Below are positions 21,038-34,567 of a DNA stretch of 64,000 nucleotides, piece by piece. Position numbers and translations under genes: made by a program. The stretch is from NCBI GenBank assembly GCA_021613535.1, contig CP075495.1, positions 7,936,001 to 8,000,000 of the forward strand. Reading direction: 5' to 3'. The DNA comes from Adineta vaga. Taxonomy: Eukaryota; Rotifera. The notes below the pieces were generated by a model that was given only the letters and a program-made list of their open reading frames with translations, was not told the origin of the DNA and did no database searches. Each line of letters opens with the position of its first letter. The stretch's first letter is position 1.

Positions 21038-24000
21038 TTAGTGTAACATAGATTTGGGATAAACAACATTACGTTCTTGTTCATCATCAGAATATCGTTG
21101 ATTATTATAACGATTCCATGGATTTAATCTGTCTATATTGTTAGGATGTTGTATTGGAGTATAAAAATCATGCAATGGTTCAATAATATGATTGACTGGA
21201 GTTGATGAAATAGGATAAACATAATTAACAGTTGATGAAGTTGGTTGTCGTCGAGTTGTTGAAGATGGTGACATTGCTCGTTGCGATGATGAAGAAACGG
21301 CTTCTAATTCATACTGTGGTTTACGTATTCGAGGTGTTGGACAAGGTAAGGGTTTTACTAAAGAGAATTCATCTTCGGATGAAGATGGTGGTAATGGTGT
21401 AAGAAATTTTCGTGGTAATGGTATTGGTGGTTGAAGAATATAAAGATGTTGTTTATCTTTTGATGGTGACCAAATGACATTTTCTTCCTTTCTTAAAGGT
21501 TGTGGAGAAGATGAATAATCTATATTTAGTTGTTCATCGAAATCATTTGTTATTAAGTCTATTAGTTGATGTTGAGGTTTCTGTTTAGGTAGAAGAGTTG
21601 GAGATTTAGAATGAGGTTCTGGTGACAATGATAGTAACTGTGGTGTGGGTGATGGAGAGATATCACGACGGCGATAAAATAATATATAAGCATCTGGTGT
21701 ACATACACGAGATGGATCTAGTTCAGTTACGAGATGATCATCATAACAGAACCATTTTCCTGTGACTGGATTTTTACAATAAGCTAAAAATGAAAAAAAA
21801 ACAATATTTTGTATAATTCTAAATTATTCTATTGTTGAAATAGATAGACTTTTGAAAATCAGAATAATAAGGAAAAGCATATGTGTGTTTTACTTAGAAC
21901 GTCAAATCAGAAGAAAAGAGAAGTCGTTATTAATAGAGATTTTGTTTTAGAAAAAAACACTAGACTACCTGTATAATGTCCATTTGACATGCTTCCACGA
22001 TGATTACAAACTGCATAGAGATCGTAAAGTCCATATTGTTTTTGTTCCTGTTGATTGATTTCATCTTGTTGATCCTCATCAGCTCCACTATCATCATTGT
22101 TGATATGCTCATCATTTCTTTTCCTTGATAGATATCGTCGAACATCAAGACCAATCAATGGAAACTGTACTGGATACACTAATTTGGAATTGGATACTTT
22201 TGTTTGACAGAATCGTTTTAAATGTATGATTAGCACTGATGGTACTGTCGAAATTTTCAAATTCTTCACAGTTCCATTCTCTTTTCGACGGCAATGTGTA
22301 CACATCCATGCATCATCCTATAGACACAAATGAAATGAATAGATAGTTTCGTTTGATTAAATCGAAAAGAAGAACACATACATGATTTAAACTTTCTGAT
22401 TGTGTAAATAATGAAAAACAATCAGCTAATGATATGGAGGAAGATGGTTGATGTAATGCTGCACGAGCTTGAGCAACTGATTGATGAATATCAGGTTTAT
22501 CATCAGTACAACCCCACTTCGATATAAATTGTCCAAGATATTTTTCTTGCCAATCTGCATAAACTTGAATATGAGATGGTCCAAGACCTGGACCATCATA
22601 TGCATCCAGAATTTCAACAATTTTCTCAAGATAAAGTGGCCATTGAACATCATGTAGAATAGGATGTTCTTGTTTCATGGTTTCATTATTTGTTGATTGA
22701 TATTGATCAATAAGAGACAGTTGAAAAAGAACAAATTCTTGGGCATATTCCATTGCTTCATCGAGTATGATCGATCGTTGCGCTTTTATCATAGATAATT
22801 GTAATGCACGATAATTGGATTCACGTGGAACACGAACAGCTAAAAAGCAAACAATTAAGATTTTCATAGAAATACAAAGAATTTCGTACCAATCGGTGCA
22901 CCAAAACGTTCTACACGACCAGAATTTAATCGTACACGATTAATTACAAGTAAATTAACGAATAAATTAGTTGATTCTGATGGTACTATTTGATTCGTAG
23001 ATTCCGTAGGTAAAGCAACATGTTCAACACTTTCCGTTGTTGTTGTTGTTGTTGACGATGATGAAGGAAATTGTATTGCATAAACATCATGTGTAAGTCG
23101 AGACATCGATTCTGTATCGTGAAAGACTTGAGAAAAACCATTGTATTGATCAATTTCAACAAGAGCAAGCTAGAAGAGAACAAAAATCATGATTATCATT
23201 GATAACAACAATATGAAAGATGACGATCTATCAAAGTTCGATATTTTATCTTTTAAAAATATATATATTTACATCATTTGGATCCAGATTTGATTGTTGA
23301 GCAATAGCTTCTCGAACATCTTTCACTGTATTTGTAACTGGTAGACATAATCCAATTTGTAATTGTTTTGGTGATTGATTAAGAAATACAACCGTAATGA
23401 AAACTGATTTAATAATTTTTTGTGGAATTGGTAATGATAATAATGTATAGGGTTCAAATGTTTTACTTTCTTGTTTACATTGATGACAACGTAATGTTGA
23501 ATGAAGTTGAGCACTAAATGTTGATGTCATGATACTTTGATTTGCATCTGTATAATCTGACCATGCACGACACCCTAATTCAGCTGATGCTAATGATGAA
23601 GATGAAATAGTTTTCGTAGCAAATGAATTCTAAATATAGATAAGAAAGAGAGAGAAAAAAAACACATTGTTATGATTGCTTGACTGTGATAAGAATTGAT
23701 TTACTTTTGTTTGTGATCGTAGTCTTCCATTTGTAGCTAGATTCAATTCATCATGAATAGTATTAATAAGAAATAAGAGAAATTCTTGAGCATCATTTTG
23801 ATCATTTCCTGAATATTGTCGACTAAGATTTCCAATAATTGACTTAAAATCATAGGATAATTTTGATGTCGTATTCGAGGAATTATTCCATAGTGCTTGA
23901 AAAATTTGAACAAAAGATTTCGTTACTTTAAAACCATGTGGTTGAGATGATGATGATGATGATGATGATAAATGTTGAGAATCAGCAATGGTATTTTTAA

Positions 24001-25008
24001 TATTACGCATATCGATTTCATAACCTTTTCGAAGAATATATAAAGCTAATTGTTCAGTATGACATAAGCATTGTATAATAGCATTGATAAAACTAAAATA
24101 TTACATAAAAAAAAAGAAGTCATTTTTGTTCCATTATTCTTAGCAAAGATGCTTTTTCTCCTAGACTCAATCTGAAAGCAACTCATTCTATAATGAGATT
24201 TCAAATCTTTGAGCATGACTTAAAGACATAGAAGAAAAGTAATCTTATCAAATGTCGACATTGTCTTCGTATTCAAATCATCTTATCACATGAAAATGTG
24301 AATTATCTATTTTGTTGATTTACTTACCATGTATTTCCACAATTTTTCAATCCATATAAAAATGGTACATGTTGCGTTGCAGGTGCTAATGTTCGTCGAT
24401 TTGATTTTCTTCGAATATCTGAACGTGTTAATGAATTTCTACGATTTTCATATGGATTGGTTCCTGTAGATGATTGAGAATTTTTAAATGAAATCATTGG
24501 TGAGTTTGAATGATGAAAATTTTGTTCATTGCTATTTGGTGACACTTGATAATCGGAAGATTTTTTCGTTGAAGGAAAATTCATTAAACGTTTCAAGCGA
24601 GAAAAAAATGATCGATGAGATTTTGATGATTGAGATAGACCAGATTCATAACCGGATGATGATGATGATGATGTAGTTGTATTGGTTTTATGAGATGATG
24701 TCATATCCGATGACTTTCGTTCATTTAATGCAAGAGAATATGAATGTGTCGATAAAGGTAAAACATTCGAAATGAAATCAACGGAACCAGATTGCATGGA
24801 TCCTACGGTACGAATATGTTGATGTAGACTATTCGTATTTATTATTGGTGATTTACTAAAAGAAAAATGAAGGATGATTCATTAAAAAAATGAAATTTGA
24901 GAGAAGTGAATCAGTTTACCTGCCAACAACATCAGCTGCATCACGTTGTTTTTTTATCTGATAGGAACCAATATCTGTACTAGCTGCATTGACACAATGT
25001 TGAACCAT
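21038..25008 (-). CDS. Ubiquitin-specific protease of the USP31/USP43 family
   Basis: Cysteine protease that removes ubiquitin. The start at 25008 (MVQHCVNAASTDIGS) is preceded by an in-frame stop. A Ser-rich basic N-terminus leads to the Cys box 'GLKNCGNTCFINAIIQCL'. Next are 'SGNDQNDAQEFLLFLI', 'LRCHQCKQESKTF', a long UBL-like insert with 'RVERFGAPI', a second Cys pair 'DAWMCTHCRRKENG', 'IIHLKRFCQ' and the His box 'SMSNGHYTAYCKN' with 'KWFCYDDHLV', so the Cys, His and Asp triad is complete. The tail is disordered, Pro/Ser-rich and ends 'PKSMLH'. The catalytic Cys codon (TG|T) is split by an intron at about 24093-24327. At least ten exons. Confidence 0.9.
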
Positions 25009-26093
25009 GCTGTTGTTATGCTAGTCAAATGATTCAATGAACATGATCTATTTCAATGCATGGCAAAAAAAAGGAACAAATAAATAAATAAAGACTATAT
25101 ATATAATATGTCTTTACTAGCTAGGAAGGAATGTCGACTCATTGATGATTGGTTATAGATGTCATTGATGTATGTACTTTATTCATTTTTAATAGAAGGC
25201 TCCTTTTTTTTAGTTTTTGCCGGTAATTAGCAAATAATGAGAAATTGATTTGAATGATGCGTTTGATTCATAAAAATGATTAGTCATATGATCTTGTGGG
25301 ACATCTGTCGTACATAAGGTACGATCTGTCATTCTTCTTCTAACTATAGTTATGACAGATGCTTAGAAGAGAACGCTATTCTACCGAAACTAAAGAGAAA
25401 CAGTTCGTTATATTAGAACTTATTAGTAATGAAGGTCTTTCTATGTTATTTGTAGTAATTCGGCATCAAGTGTCTTTTGACATATATTCAAGTTTCTTTT
25501 TGTGACCATCTTGAAATGAAACCTGTAGTGCTTTAATTGAGTCTCTCGAATCATCAAACATTTAAATAGATTATCATAATTAACATAGAGAAAGTTTCTA
25601 CAGTATTTGCTATTCTTCTATGTGATTAGTTTTGCACCAACTATAGAAGATGTTTAATGGCAATGATATGTCAAAGTATATTGATCCGAATGGCAGCGAT
25701 TGATCGAGAAGATATTGCTTAATCTATCTTTTGTTATTGATCTGAACAAAAAAGTATTAAGTATCCTGAATTTGATAGTTGCTTCTTCGAAAACAATGAT
25801 CCGCTTTCTTTAAAATACCAATCCAATCCTCCTGGGAATATATATTTTTGACTCATTTTAAACAATAGTTCATCGATAATGACAATGCAAAACGTTTTTC
25901 TATGATTGGAAAAAGAACAGTCGTCATTTTTCTTAAATTTGAGGAAACACTTCTCCTTTTTTTCTTTCGAATATACCGGTGATAATTATGTTTTTCTAAT
26001 GTGAGATATTATTAAAGGAGAAAAGAAAATCTATCGTGCAAAGAAAATATATTATTATTTCACAATTTTTTATATGAGAATCAGACATCAACG
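25009..26093. other. Intergenic, no gene seen
   Basis: About 1.1 kb between the 5' ends of the USP gene (minus) and the PAN-like gene (plus). No ORF or repeat of note. Confidence 0.6.
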
Positions 26094-26405
26094 ATGGCAT
26101 ATTATATTTCTCTTGTATTTCTCTTTTCATTCATATCACCATCATTGATTCATTGTCAATCCGGAACATTTCTTCCAGCAACAGGACGATTAGATTCAGT
26201 TACATACAAAAAAATGGATTGGATGATTACTGAACTTGGTTGTGTATCAACTTGTCTTCAACAAAGATGGCCATTATGTTATGCTATATCTTATGAAAGT
26301 TTCCGTCAAGAGTGTCGATTAATCACACAAGTCGTTCCATCAACACTTTATCTAAATCAATCGTTTCATAATTGGAGAACATATGTTCGAGTAGATGACT
26401 CGTAA
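26094..26405 (+). CDS. Small secreted PAN/apple-like domain protein
   Basis: 103 residues, single exon. Signal peptide MAYYISLVFLFSFISPSL with cleavage near HCQS. The mature protein has four clustered cysteines in 'LGCVSTCLQQRWPLCY' and 'ESFRQECRLITQ', the spacing of PAN/apple-type modules, which bind carbohydrate or protein. Short for a full PAN domain. Function unknown. Confidence 0.6.
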   Translation: MAYYISLVFLFSFISPSLIHCQSGTFLPATGRLDSVTYKKMDWMITELGCVSTCLQQRWPLCYAISYESFRQECRLITQVVPSTLYLNQSFHNWRTYVRVDDS

Positions 26406-26884
26406 ATAAATGAAAACATTCCCATATATATATATTTGAAAAATAAATAGATCGTCATCATTGATTATTTCTTATAAAGTACTATGTTTTAATGCTTAAA
26501 ACTAATAAAATTTCGTCTAATGAGATAGATCGTTTGTCAAAAATAAACATATAGGATTCATAGTTTTAAGAAAATATCATTATAGTAATGATCGGCAGTA
26601 ATCCACTCAATATTCACTCCGTCGTAGATTCATTATCAAAATTCACAACAAGATCTGAACATGCTCTATTTATTGAGAAATATCGCAAATAAATCGCTTA
26701 ATTTAACTACAACATACATACAACGTGATAAAAGATAAAAAGAACATCGAATAAGTACGCATGATACTTGTGATGTACTTTTTGTTGTTTTTTTTAAAGT
26801 TAAGATTAAATATCTCATCACAACTATTAAAGGTAACAATGTTCGTAGACAATTCATTTTATCTGTAGTTTATTTTACAGTGAG
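26406..26884. other. Intergenic, no gene seen
   Basis: Between the PAN-like gene and beta-glucuronidase. A TTTTACAG just before 26881 could be a 5' UTR splice acceptor or trans-splice site. Confidence 0.45.
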
Positions 26885-28871
26885 ATGTTGCGAGCATCTT
26901 TTTTCTTATTGATAGTAGTATGTGGTTTTATTCATGCACTATTGTATCCAACAGAAAGTGAAACAAGACAAGTAAAACTACTGGATGGTCTCTGGCATTT
27001 TCGACTCGATGAACAAGGTGTTGGAGAAAGTGAACGTTGGTTTGCTTTACCACAATTACCTGCCAACGATTTTCATGCCTGTACCAGCTTCTTACAATGA
27101 TATCACACAAAATATCACCATTCATCGACATATTGGATGGGTATGGTATGCACGAGATGTTTTTGTTCCGAAATCAGCAACGCTTCGTTGGGTACTACGA
27201 TTTCAAGCTGCTCATTATGAAAGTCGTGTTTGGGTTAATGGACAATCGGCTGTAAATCATTCTGGTGGACATTTACCATTTGAAGGTGATATAACACCAT
27301 TTATCGAAGGTAATAGTGAAAGTTCATCCAAAGTACGCATAATTGTAGCAATAAACAATACTCTTACACCAACAACATTACCACCAGGTGAATTACATAT
27401 TTATAGTCCTACTTATCGTGAATTAGAGACAGGATTTGATTTCTTTAATTATGCTGGTATTGATCGTTCTGTTATGCTGTATTCGACATCAACTACTTAT
27501 ATTCAAGATATTACTATTGATACTCAAAGTATTGATTATGATGCACAACATACAGCAACATCAGCTATTCTAACTTATTCTGTTACAATTGCTGGTGTTA
27601 ATTCAATCAATGCACTTCGTGTTCTAATCGAATTGTTAGATGCCAATGGAATGGTAGTTGCTAACAATACTGCTTCTCAGTCACGTCTTGTAGTTAACAA
27701 ACCAAATTTATGGCAACCATGTGGGATGAACCATACTCATCCATGTACAGAACATAGTTATCTGTATACTCTCCAAGTTACACTGTACAATGATGCATCA
27801 CAAACTGATATAATCGATATCTATCGAATTTCACATGTTGGTATTCGAACAATTCGACTAACAAATTCACAATTCTTAGTTAATGAACAACCATTTTATT
27901 TTCATGGTGCTAATGCACATGAAGATAGTGATATTCGAGGTAAAGGTTTTGATCATGTTATTCTTGCAAAACATTTTAATCTGTATGGTTGGTTACATGG
28001 AAATTCATTTCGAACATCTCATTATCCATATGCTGATGAATTCTATCATATGGCTGATCGTTTTGGTATTGCTATCATTGGTGAAACACCAGCTGTTGGA
28101 ATACGAAAAGCACAATATTTTTCATCAGCAACGCTCGAACATCATAAACGTGTGACAACTGAAATGATTAATCGTGATCGAAATCATCCTTCAGTACTCA
28201 TGTGGTCACTTGCGAATGAACCTGCATCTGACTTACCCGAAGCAAAAGATTATTTTAGTTCATTAGCTAATTTTACAAGACCAATAGCAGCTGGCCGTCC
28301 TATAACCTATGTTATCTCTGCTGGTTATCATAGTGATCAAGGTATACAATTCTTCGACATGATATGTGTGAATCGATACTTTGGATGGTACAGTCAATCA
28401 GGTCGTTTAGATCAAATTCCTGCTTTAGTATCTCAAGAACTATCAAATTGGCGACAAAGATTTCCGAACAAACCAATCCTGATGAGTGAATATGGAGCTG
28501 ATACAGTACCTGGTCTACACAATGATCCACCATTTATGTTTACTGAAGATTATCAAAGAGATTTTTATATTGCATATCATGCATCATTTGACAATGTTTC
28601 ATCTCTGATTCATCCTACTACTGGTTTTTTTGTTGGTGAATTACCTTGGAATATGTTTGATTTTGCTACTGAACAAAGTACTACTCGTGTTGGTGGTCTT
28701 AATCGTAAGGGTCTTTTTACACGTCAACGTCAACCCAAAGCAGCTGCTTATATAATTAAAAATCGTTATGAACAATTAGAAGCTGTACCTCATCACATTA
28801 AGCAATCAAATGAAATACGATTCGTTTATTTTTGTCTTACTTTGTATTCTAGATTTTGCTTTTACACATAA
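26885..28871 (+). CDS. GUSB: Beta-glucuronidase (GH2), with an apparent frameshift near 27060
   Basis: Lysosomal glycoside hydrolase removing glucuronic acid from glycosaminoglycans. Signal peptide MLRASFFLLIVVCGFIHAL, then 'LLDGLWHFR' in frame 1. From about 27041-27075 the homology moves to frame 2 ('FMPVPASYNDIT'), which stays open to the TAA at 28869-28871. Further matches: 'GWVWYARDVF', 'IAINNTLTPTTLPPGE', 'ADIRGKGFDH' type 'DSDIRGKGFD', 'NAFRTSHYPYA' type 'NSFRTSHYPYA', acid/base Glu in 'WSLANEPASD' and nucleophile Glu in 'MSEYGADTVPG'. About 650 residues, as in animals. No introns. One extra nucleotide would explain the shift: either an assembly error or a damaged allele, since every downstream key residue is kept. 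Confidence 0.9.
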
Positions 28872-29564
28872 AAAAATGTCTATTCATTATAATAAAGTAG
28901 ATTAAATCCATTTTTCATCAATGATTAGTTGAGGAAAATAACGTAATACTATTCTTTATGATGAATGGCACATATCATATATTGTTCATAAAAACATAGA
29001 GAAACCTTCTTGTTTTACAATTCGACGTCATTATTCATGAATTTAATAGCATTACAAGAAATTTATTTATCTTCAAACGTCTTCTATTTGTTTGTTAAAC
29101 GGAAAATCGAGGTTTTCTTTAATGCCATATTTGATTTGAAAAATATTTTGTCATGATTCTGCACTATTAGTCTTTTTAAGATAAATCAATACAAAAAAAA
29201 ATGCAAATTATCCAGAAAAAACAACATATTTACACCTGTCTTTCAAGCATTCTTAAGTATTTTTTTATCGCTCTGAAATACATCAGATAATCAAACGACA
29301 CGTTTATTTTCTTTCCAATATATTAAATGAAATATAAGGTCAAAATGACTACTATGATCAATAGATTAAAGCTTTAATTTCAATATCTATTCGGTCTTTA
29401 TGTATATAGTCTCTTGCTTTCTACTATTTAATTATCTTGTCACTACTAAATACAGCTGAATCAACCAATAATAAATCGACAGACACATGCAGGTATTTAC
29501 AACGTATTTATTTTTCTTCTCGTTCGTTCTACACATCTAAGAAAAATAAACTGTTTCTATTTCC
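28872..29564. other. Intergenic, no gene seen
   Basis: AT-rich 0.7-kb spacer, 3' flank of beta-glucuronidase and 5' flank of JMJD8. Nothing recognised. Confidence 0.6.
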
Positions 29565-30405
29565 ATGATGTACCCAGAATTAATCTTAATTATTCTTTTC
29601 ATTGTCTTGCCTAATATTTTATCTACAAATACATTTGAAGATATTTATTCATTAGAAACATGTAATATACCTGAAGAATTTTCCTTAATTACTCAAGATG
29701 AATTCAATAAACGTTATAATAGTAATGAAAAGCTATCTAGACCAGTTGTATTTCGTCAAGTACCTATTAATAAACAATTTCTTCAATTGATACAAATTGA
29801 TTCAATTTTAAATCGTTATGGAAATAAATATATTACTGTCACGACAGCAAATACTCATTCCTATAAAAAACAATCGATTAAACTAAATGATTATATTCAA
29901 TTACAACAGAATCCATCATCAACAATTAACAAATGGGGAAAGTAAGCATAACGAAAATGAAAGAAATTCATACTTGTATTTTTTATTCTATAGTGAAACA
30001 CTTTATTGGTTTGGTGATGATCTATTAAATGAACGAAATTGGTTGAATCAAATTCTTCGTTATTATAAATCTCCATCGTATGTTGTTAATGATTTTATTC
30101 AGCCATCTGTGACATTTGGAATGGGTGGACAAGGTACAGGTGTACCATTTCATTTTCATGGTCCCGGTTTTCAACAAATGATATTAGGACGAAAACGTTG
30201 GTATTTATCGATGAAAAAACCATCGTTTGATCCCAATGAAACAACCATTCACTGGACTATTGAACGACGTTGGAAAGATAAACAACCATTTCTTTATGAA
30301 TGTACATTAAATCCAGGTGATATGATCTTCTTTCCTAATTTATGGTGGCATGCAACATTAAATTTAGATTTTGCAATTTTTCTATCAACTTTTTTAAGTC
30401 TATAG
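29565..30405 (+). CDS. JMJD8: JMJD8-like JmjC-domain protein of the ER lumen
   Basis: Two exons joined over a roughly 52-bp intron (GTAAGC near 29941 to TAG near 29993), giving 'NKWGNETLYWFGDD'. Signal peptide MMYPELILIILFIVLPNIL. The JmjC fold shows 'ITVTTANTHSYKK', 'FGMGGQGTGVPFHFHGPGF', 'LGRKRWYLS' and 'FFPNLWWHATLNLD'. As in vertebrate JMJD8, the iron site is H-x-H rather than H-x-D, so enzyme activity is uncertain. Human JMJD8 is a luminal ER protein linked to NF-kB signalling and protein folding. No C-terminal KDEL-type signal seen. Confidence 0.88.
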
Positions 30406-31516
30406 TTTATATTTGATGTATAGAATAATAACTAGATGATTATGATTCATTTAAATATAAAAATAAAAGCAACTCAACTAAACAATAGTCGTTTTTCTTT
30501 CTCTCGAGTCATGTTTATCGAAAAAGTGTACTAATACGCAAATGATAAAGTGTCTCAACTATCAATACTATTCAAAATTTTTACAGCTGTTACAATTCTA
30601 TCTTGATAAATTATTATCTCACAGACGTCAAAGAATTTCAAAGAAACATAATCTTTTCATGTCTGATAGAATACAAATATTTTCATGCGAAATAAACGAC
30701 TAGATAATTCAGGATAAATGACGAATTTTACTAATACAAACATTCCGATTGTAAATTTTCTGATTCATAAAATACTATCTTGAATAATATTTTTGCCCTC
30801 TTCAACATTCTTCCTATTCACCTCGAATTTTCTGCCTATCATTTACAGTTGGCAACATACATAACTTAAAATACACATAGATTTAAATTTATGTTTCGTT
30901 TTTCTCTTCAAAAGACATATCCATTAACTGCATCTGTTTCTCAAAACATTAGTGTCATCAACAAACATACATTCTCTTTGCTTTATCTCCTATCACATTT
31001 ACGTAACTTTTCTTTTAATCGTCGTCATCAAATAATCAAGGGTCAAATTTTTTTTTCAATATTTTCTCTCGCTTTTTCCTAATGATAGTCACTATGACAA
31101 TATCTAATCTCGTTTTCTATTGGTCGATCGTGCGAACATTAGACATATCATCGAGCCTTTATTGTGTACAATGTATATATACATACATACATGCATTTTG
31201 TTTGTCGCTTTTTTTTTACGTACATTTCTTTTCATTTGATCGTTAGTTCTAATAATAATAACAACAACAACAAAAAAACAGCTGTTTATCTGACTTTTAT
31301 TAGATTACTCTCGAAAGTTGATTTCTTCTTCGTCTTTTTTCACGGCGTAAAAAAAAGAAAAACATTTGCGTTTACACTTTTTTTTCTTTTTTTCGTCCTT
31401 CTAGATTTTTTTATCGTTTACTTCTCTCGCTTTTTTTTCTCTTCCCCTCCGCTCTCTCGCTCTTTCTAACTTTCTCGCAAATAAAAAAGAAATACAGAAG
31501 AAACATATTCAAGCGA
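30406..31516. other. Intergenic and probable 5' UTR of the bHLH-Zip gene
   Basis: 1.1 kb. The last 300 bp is T-rich with polypyrimidine stretches and an (AAC/AAT)n tract near 31251-31275, typical of a long 5' leader. The frames at 30891-31082 and 31164-31469 are low complexity and not called. Confidence 0.5.
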
Positions 31517-33679
31517 ATGTTCACCTCGTCCGACTCGAATTTAACCGATTTGGATTTTGAACTCATCGAAGAATTACAACAGAATCAATATTCGAACGAA
31601 TCAATGATGAAAGATATTTTATCCTCATCAACACCAGCATCGACCTATCGACTTGTCAAACCAATGTAAGAAAAAAAAAAGTATGGCGAACATTTTTTTC
31701 TTATTTATTTACTTTTAGTAATACGAATAATAAACGTGTTGGAACAATTCAGTTACGTCGACAATTAGTAAATTTTTCAGCTTGTCTTTCTAACAAATTT
31801 TATCTTTTCCTTGTTTATTTTAAAGACTGATGATGGAACAAGACAACAACGTACACCACCGAACTCCACGGGTACAAGTGTTTCACCTCTATCAAGTTCT
31901 TATTTAAGTCGACTCTCATCGAATGACAATAGTCCAATTCGAGCACCGAATTCTATTCGTATGACATCGCCAGCAACTACGATTAATAATAATAATAATA
32001 ATCATAATGGACTATCTTCATCAACAAAACAAGTCGATACAGTGACTTTATTACTTAAACAGACAATTGCCCCGGCGCAACTTATACAGGTAAACAAAAT
32101 AGAAAAGAAACGACGGGAAAAAGAAAAGGCAGAGAGAAAAACGAATGAATGAATGAATGCATGAATGAAACGCTTTGCTAGGTATCTTCAATATATTTAT
32201 GACACAATGCATAATATTGACCTTAGTTAGTTTGATTGTATCCCATTTTATATATATGTATATTTCAATAGACTGTTCAAACGCGTTTGGAAAATCCAAC
32301 AAAATATCATTTGGAACAGATGTGTCGTAAACAGACTTTAGTTGCTGATGATGAAACTTCAACAAATACAGTAATTGTAAGTTCAAAAAAAAGATAATCT
32401 TCGATTTCTTTTAAATAATCGATTCCTTTATTTTTCTTCGTAGTTACCTCAAACACTTCAACGCGAAGAATCCTCTCCAGATAGTGAAATAACATCTGAG
32501 GTATAATTTCAATGAAATTTGTTTTCATCGAAATTTTTTCTAATTTTATTTTAGATGGATGATCAACTTAATGATGATACAACCTGTGGAAGTATTGATA
32601 GTACATCACGAGGAATTAATATTACACCACGGGTAAAATTTTCTTTTTTTTTTCAAACAAAAGAAGGTGAAAACGAAAAACATTTTGTTTTTCTTTTAGT
32701 TATCGACAACTTTAACTGGTGATCATGTCGGCTCAATTTATTTATCATCATCAATATCGAAAGATTCGAATGATAGCATCAGTCATCATTCATCATCATG
32801 TCCAACAAATATTCTTAGTGCTAAAGCAAAAATTGGCTTGCCATTAACAGACGATGAAATGCGTCTTGTTATACGTGATCGTCAAAAAAAAGATAATCAT
32901 AATATGAGTAAGTGAAGAAGAAAAACAACGAATAATTTGTGAAATTTAATTTTAGTCGAACGTCGTCGTCGATTTAATATCAATGATCGTATTAAAGAAC
33001 TCGGAACTTTATTACCCAAAGGAACTGATTTGTAAGTTCGAAAGAAAAGAAAGTTAAATCAGGTCAGGATAACCCTTTCATTATCTTTAAGGGATCTAAA
33101 ACAAAATAAAGGTACTATTCTACGAGCATCCGTTGATTATATCAAAATTTTACGTCGTCAATATGAAAATACATCGTTAGTTGAACAGAAATGTCAATTA
33201 CTTACAGAACATAATTTAGCATTACAAGATCGAGTTCGAGTAAGACTTTTTTTCGATAAAAAAATATTGATAGTATTAGAAAAATTCATTTGTTTTTTTA
33301 GGAATTAGAAAAAAAATGTTTATCAAATAATATTTCAGTTAATAATTCATCACGAAAGAGTTCATCAGCTATAACTGTAACAACATCGAATGTTATCAAA
33401 GAAGAACCTGTTTCTCTATCATCATCATTAAATAATTCAACAATAAATCCGTTAGTACCACCTTCCACACCAATATTTCAAACATTTGATAATTATCCAC
33501 CATTGGATTCCTTATCAGCTTTTGGTCTTGATGATGATAGTAATGATCAAACAAATGTTAGCGGACATACAAATACAAACAATATGAATTCCTTGTCACC
33601 ATTAGGTCACGATCCATTTCTGTCTTCGACATCATATAGTTTTGATAATGAAATGGATATCGGAGGAGTTTTTCCGTGA
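31517..33679 (+). CDS. MITF/TFEB/TFE3-family bHLH-leucine zipper transcription factor
   Basis: About eight exons. The start at 31517 gives [20 protein letters not shown]. '[12 protein letters not shown]' resembles the Rag-GTPase-binding N-terminus of TFEB/MITF. '[13 protein letters not shown]' matches the family block LENPTxYHLQQ. '[11 protein letters not shown]' matches the serine that is phosphorylated by mTORC1 for 14-3-3 retention in TFEB (Ser211). The basic region '[20 protein letters not shown]' and helix '[11 protein letters not shown]', then '[13 protein letters not shown]' and a leucine zipper, are nearly identical to vertebrate members. A Ser/Asn-rich tail with acidic patch ends 'DIGGVFP'. 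The factor binds E-box/CLEAR sites in lysosomal genes. Confidence 0.93.
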
Positions 33680-34567
33680 AATCTTCACGTTTATGCTCAA
33701 TAATTTCTATCTACTTATATGTATTTTTTGTGTGTACAGATGTGCAATGGAGTTTGTTACTTTTTTCGTATGTATATATGATAATACTGATGATGATGAT
33801 AATAACATTTCTTGCTTATTCTCTTTGTTTTCTTTTTCTTTTACCCACTGCTGCAAAACAGTGTTTGTGAATATGGTGCTGCTGCTGCTGCTGTAAAAAA
33901 CAGATGATGACAAGTTAATGAAAATAAGGGGCCTTGTTCGTTTTCTTTTTTTTTCTCCTATGATATTTCTATTGACAAAAAATAATTGCTAATACACATC
34001 TATCTTTTTCATCCGTGTGATATAAACATTTATCATTTGTCGTTTGTACATATCTCATTCTTCCTTTTATACAGCCGAAATAAATGTATTTGTTTATTGT
34101 ATTATTCTCGAGTACTTGTATAGTGTACATTTTCTTTTCTTCTTTTGTATAGAAGGAACAGTGGTGTTATTCGCTCATTGTGTCATTAACTATTTATCGA
34201 TATTACTTTTTCTTATCGCTCGTCGTCGTCTTCTTCTTCTTCTTCTTCTTCCTATTTATCATCATCATCATCATACTTATTTTATTGTGAAAAAATATAA
34301 AACATACTGTGCATGATATTAGATATTTCAATAAAGATTTAATTAAGCATAACATTTGTTTTATGATTAGAGAATTAAGTAATTTTTGAGTCATCTTTTA
34401 CTATTATTAAATACGATATAAATATCGGATTAGAAAACAATTAAAATAGCATTAGTGATTTATTGATCAATGAGGCATAGGAGAAAGAAAAACTTTGTCT
34501 TTTTGTTTAATAAGACGAACAGACGGTAATCTTTTGAATGTCTTTGATCAGTATTTCTTTTGTTATT
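33680..34567. other. 3' UTR of the bHLH-Zip gene and convergent spacer
   Basis: Holds short trinucleotide runs (GCTGCTGCTGCTGCT near 33879, TCTTCTTCT near 34230 and CATCATCAT near 34260) and AATAAA near 34330. The plus-strand frames here are untranslated-region noise. Confidence 0.55.

Noticed and set aside
26985-28871. Beta-glucuronidase starting at the frame-2 ATG (26985)
   Set aside because: This would lose the signal peptide and the conserved LDGLWHFR block that lies in the other frame; a frameshift explains the data better.
33642-33913. Open frames on both strands after the bHLH-Zip stop
   Set aside because: They overlap the end of the factor and its 3' UTR, with low-complexity composition.
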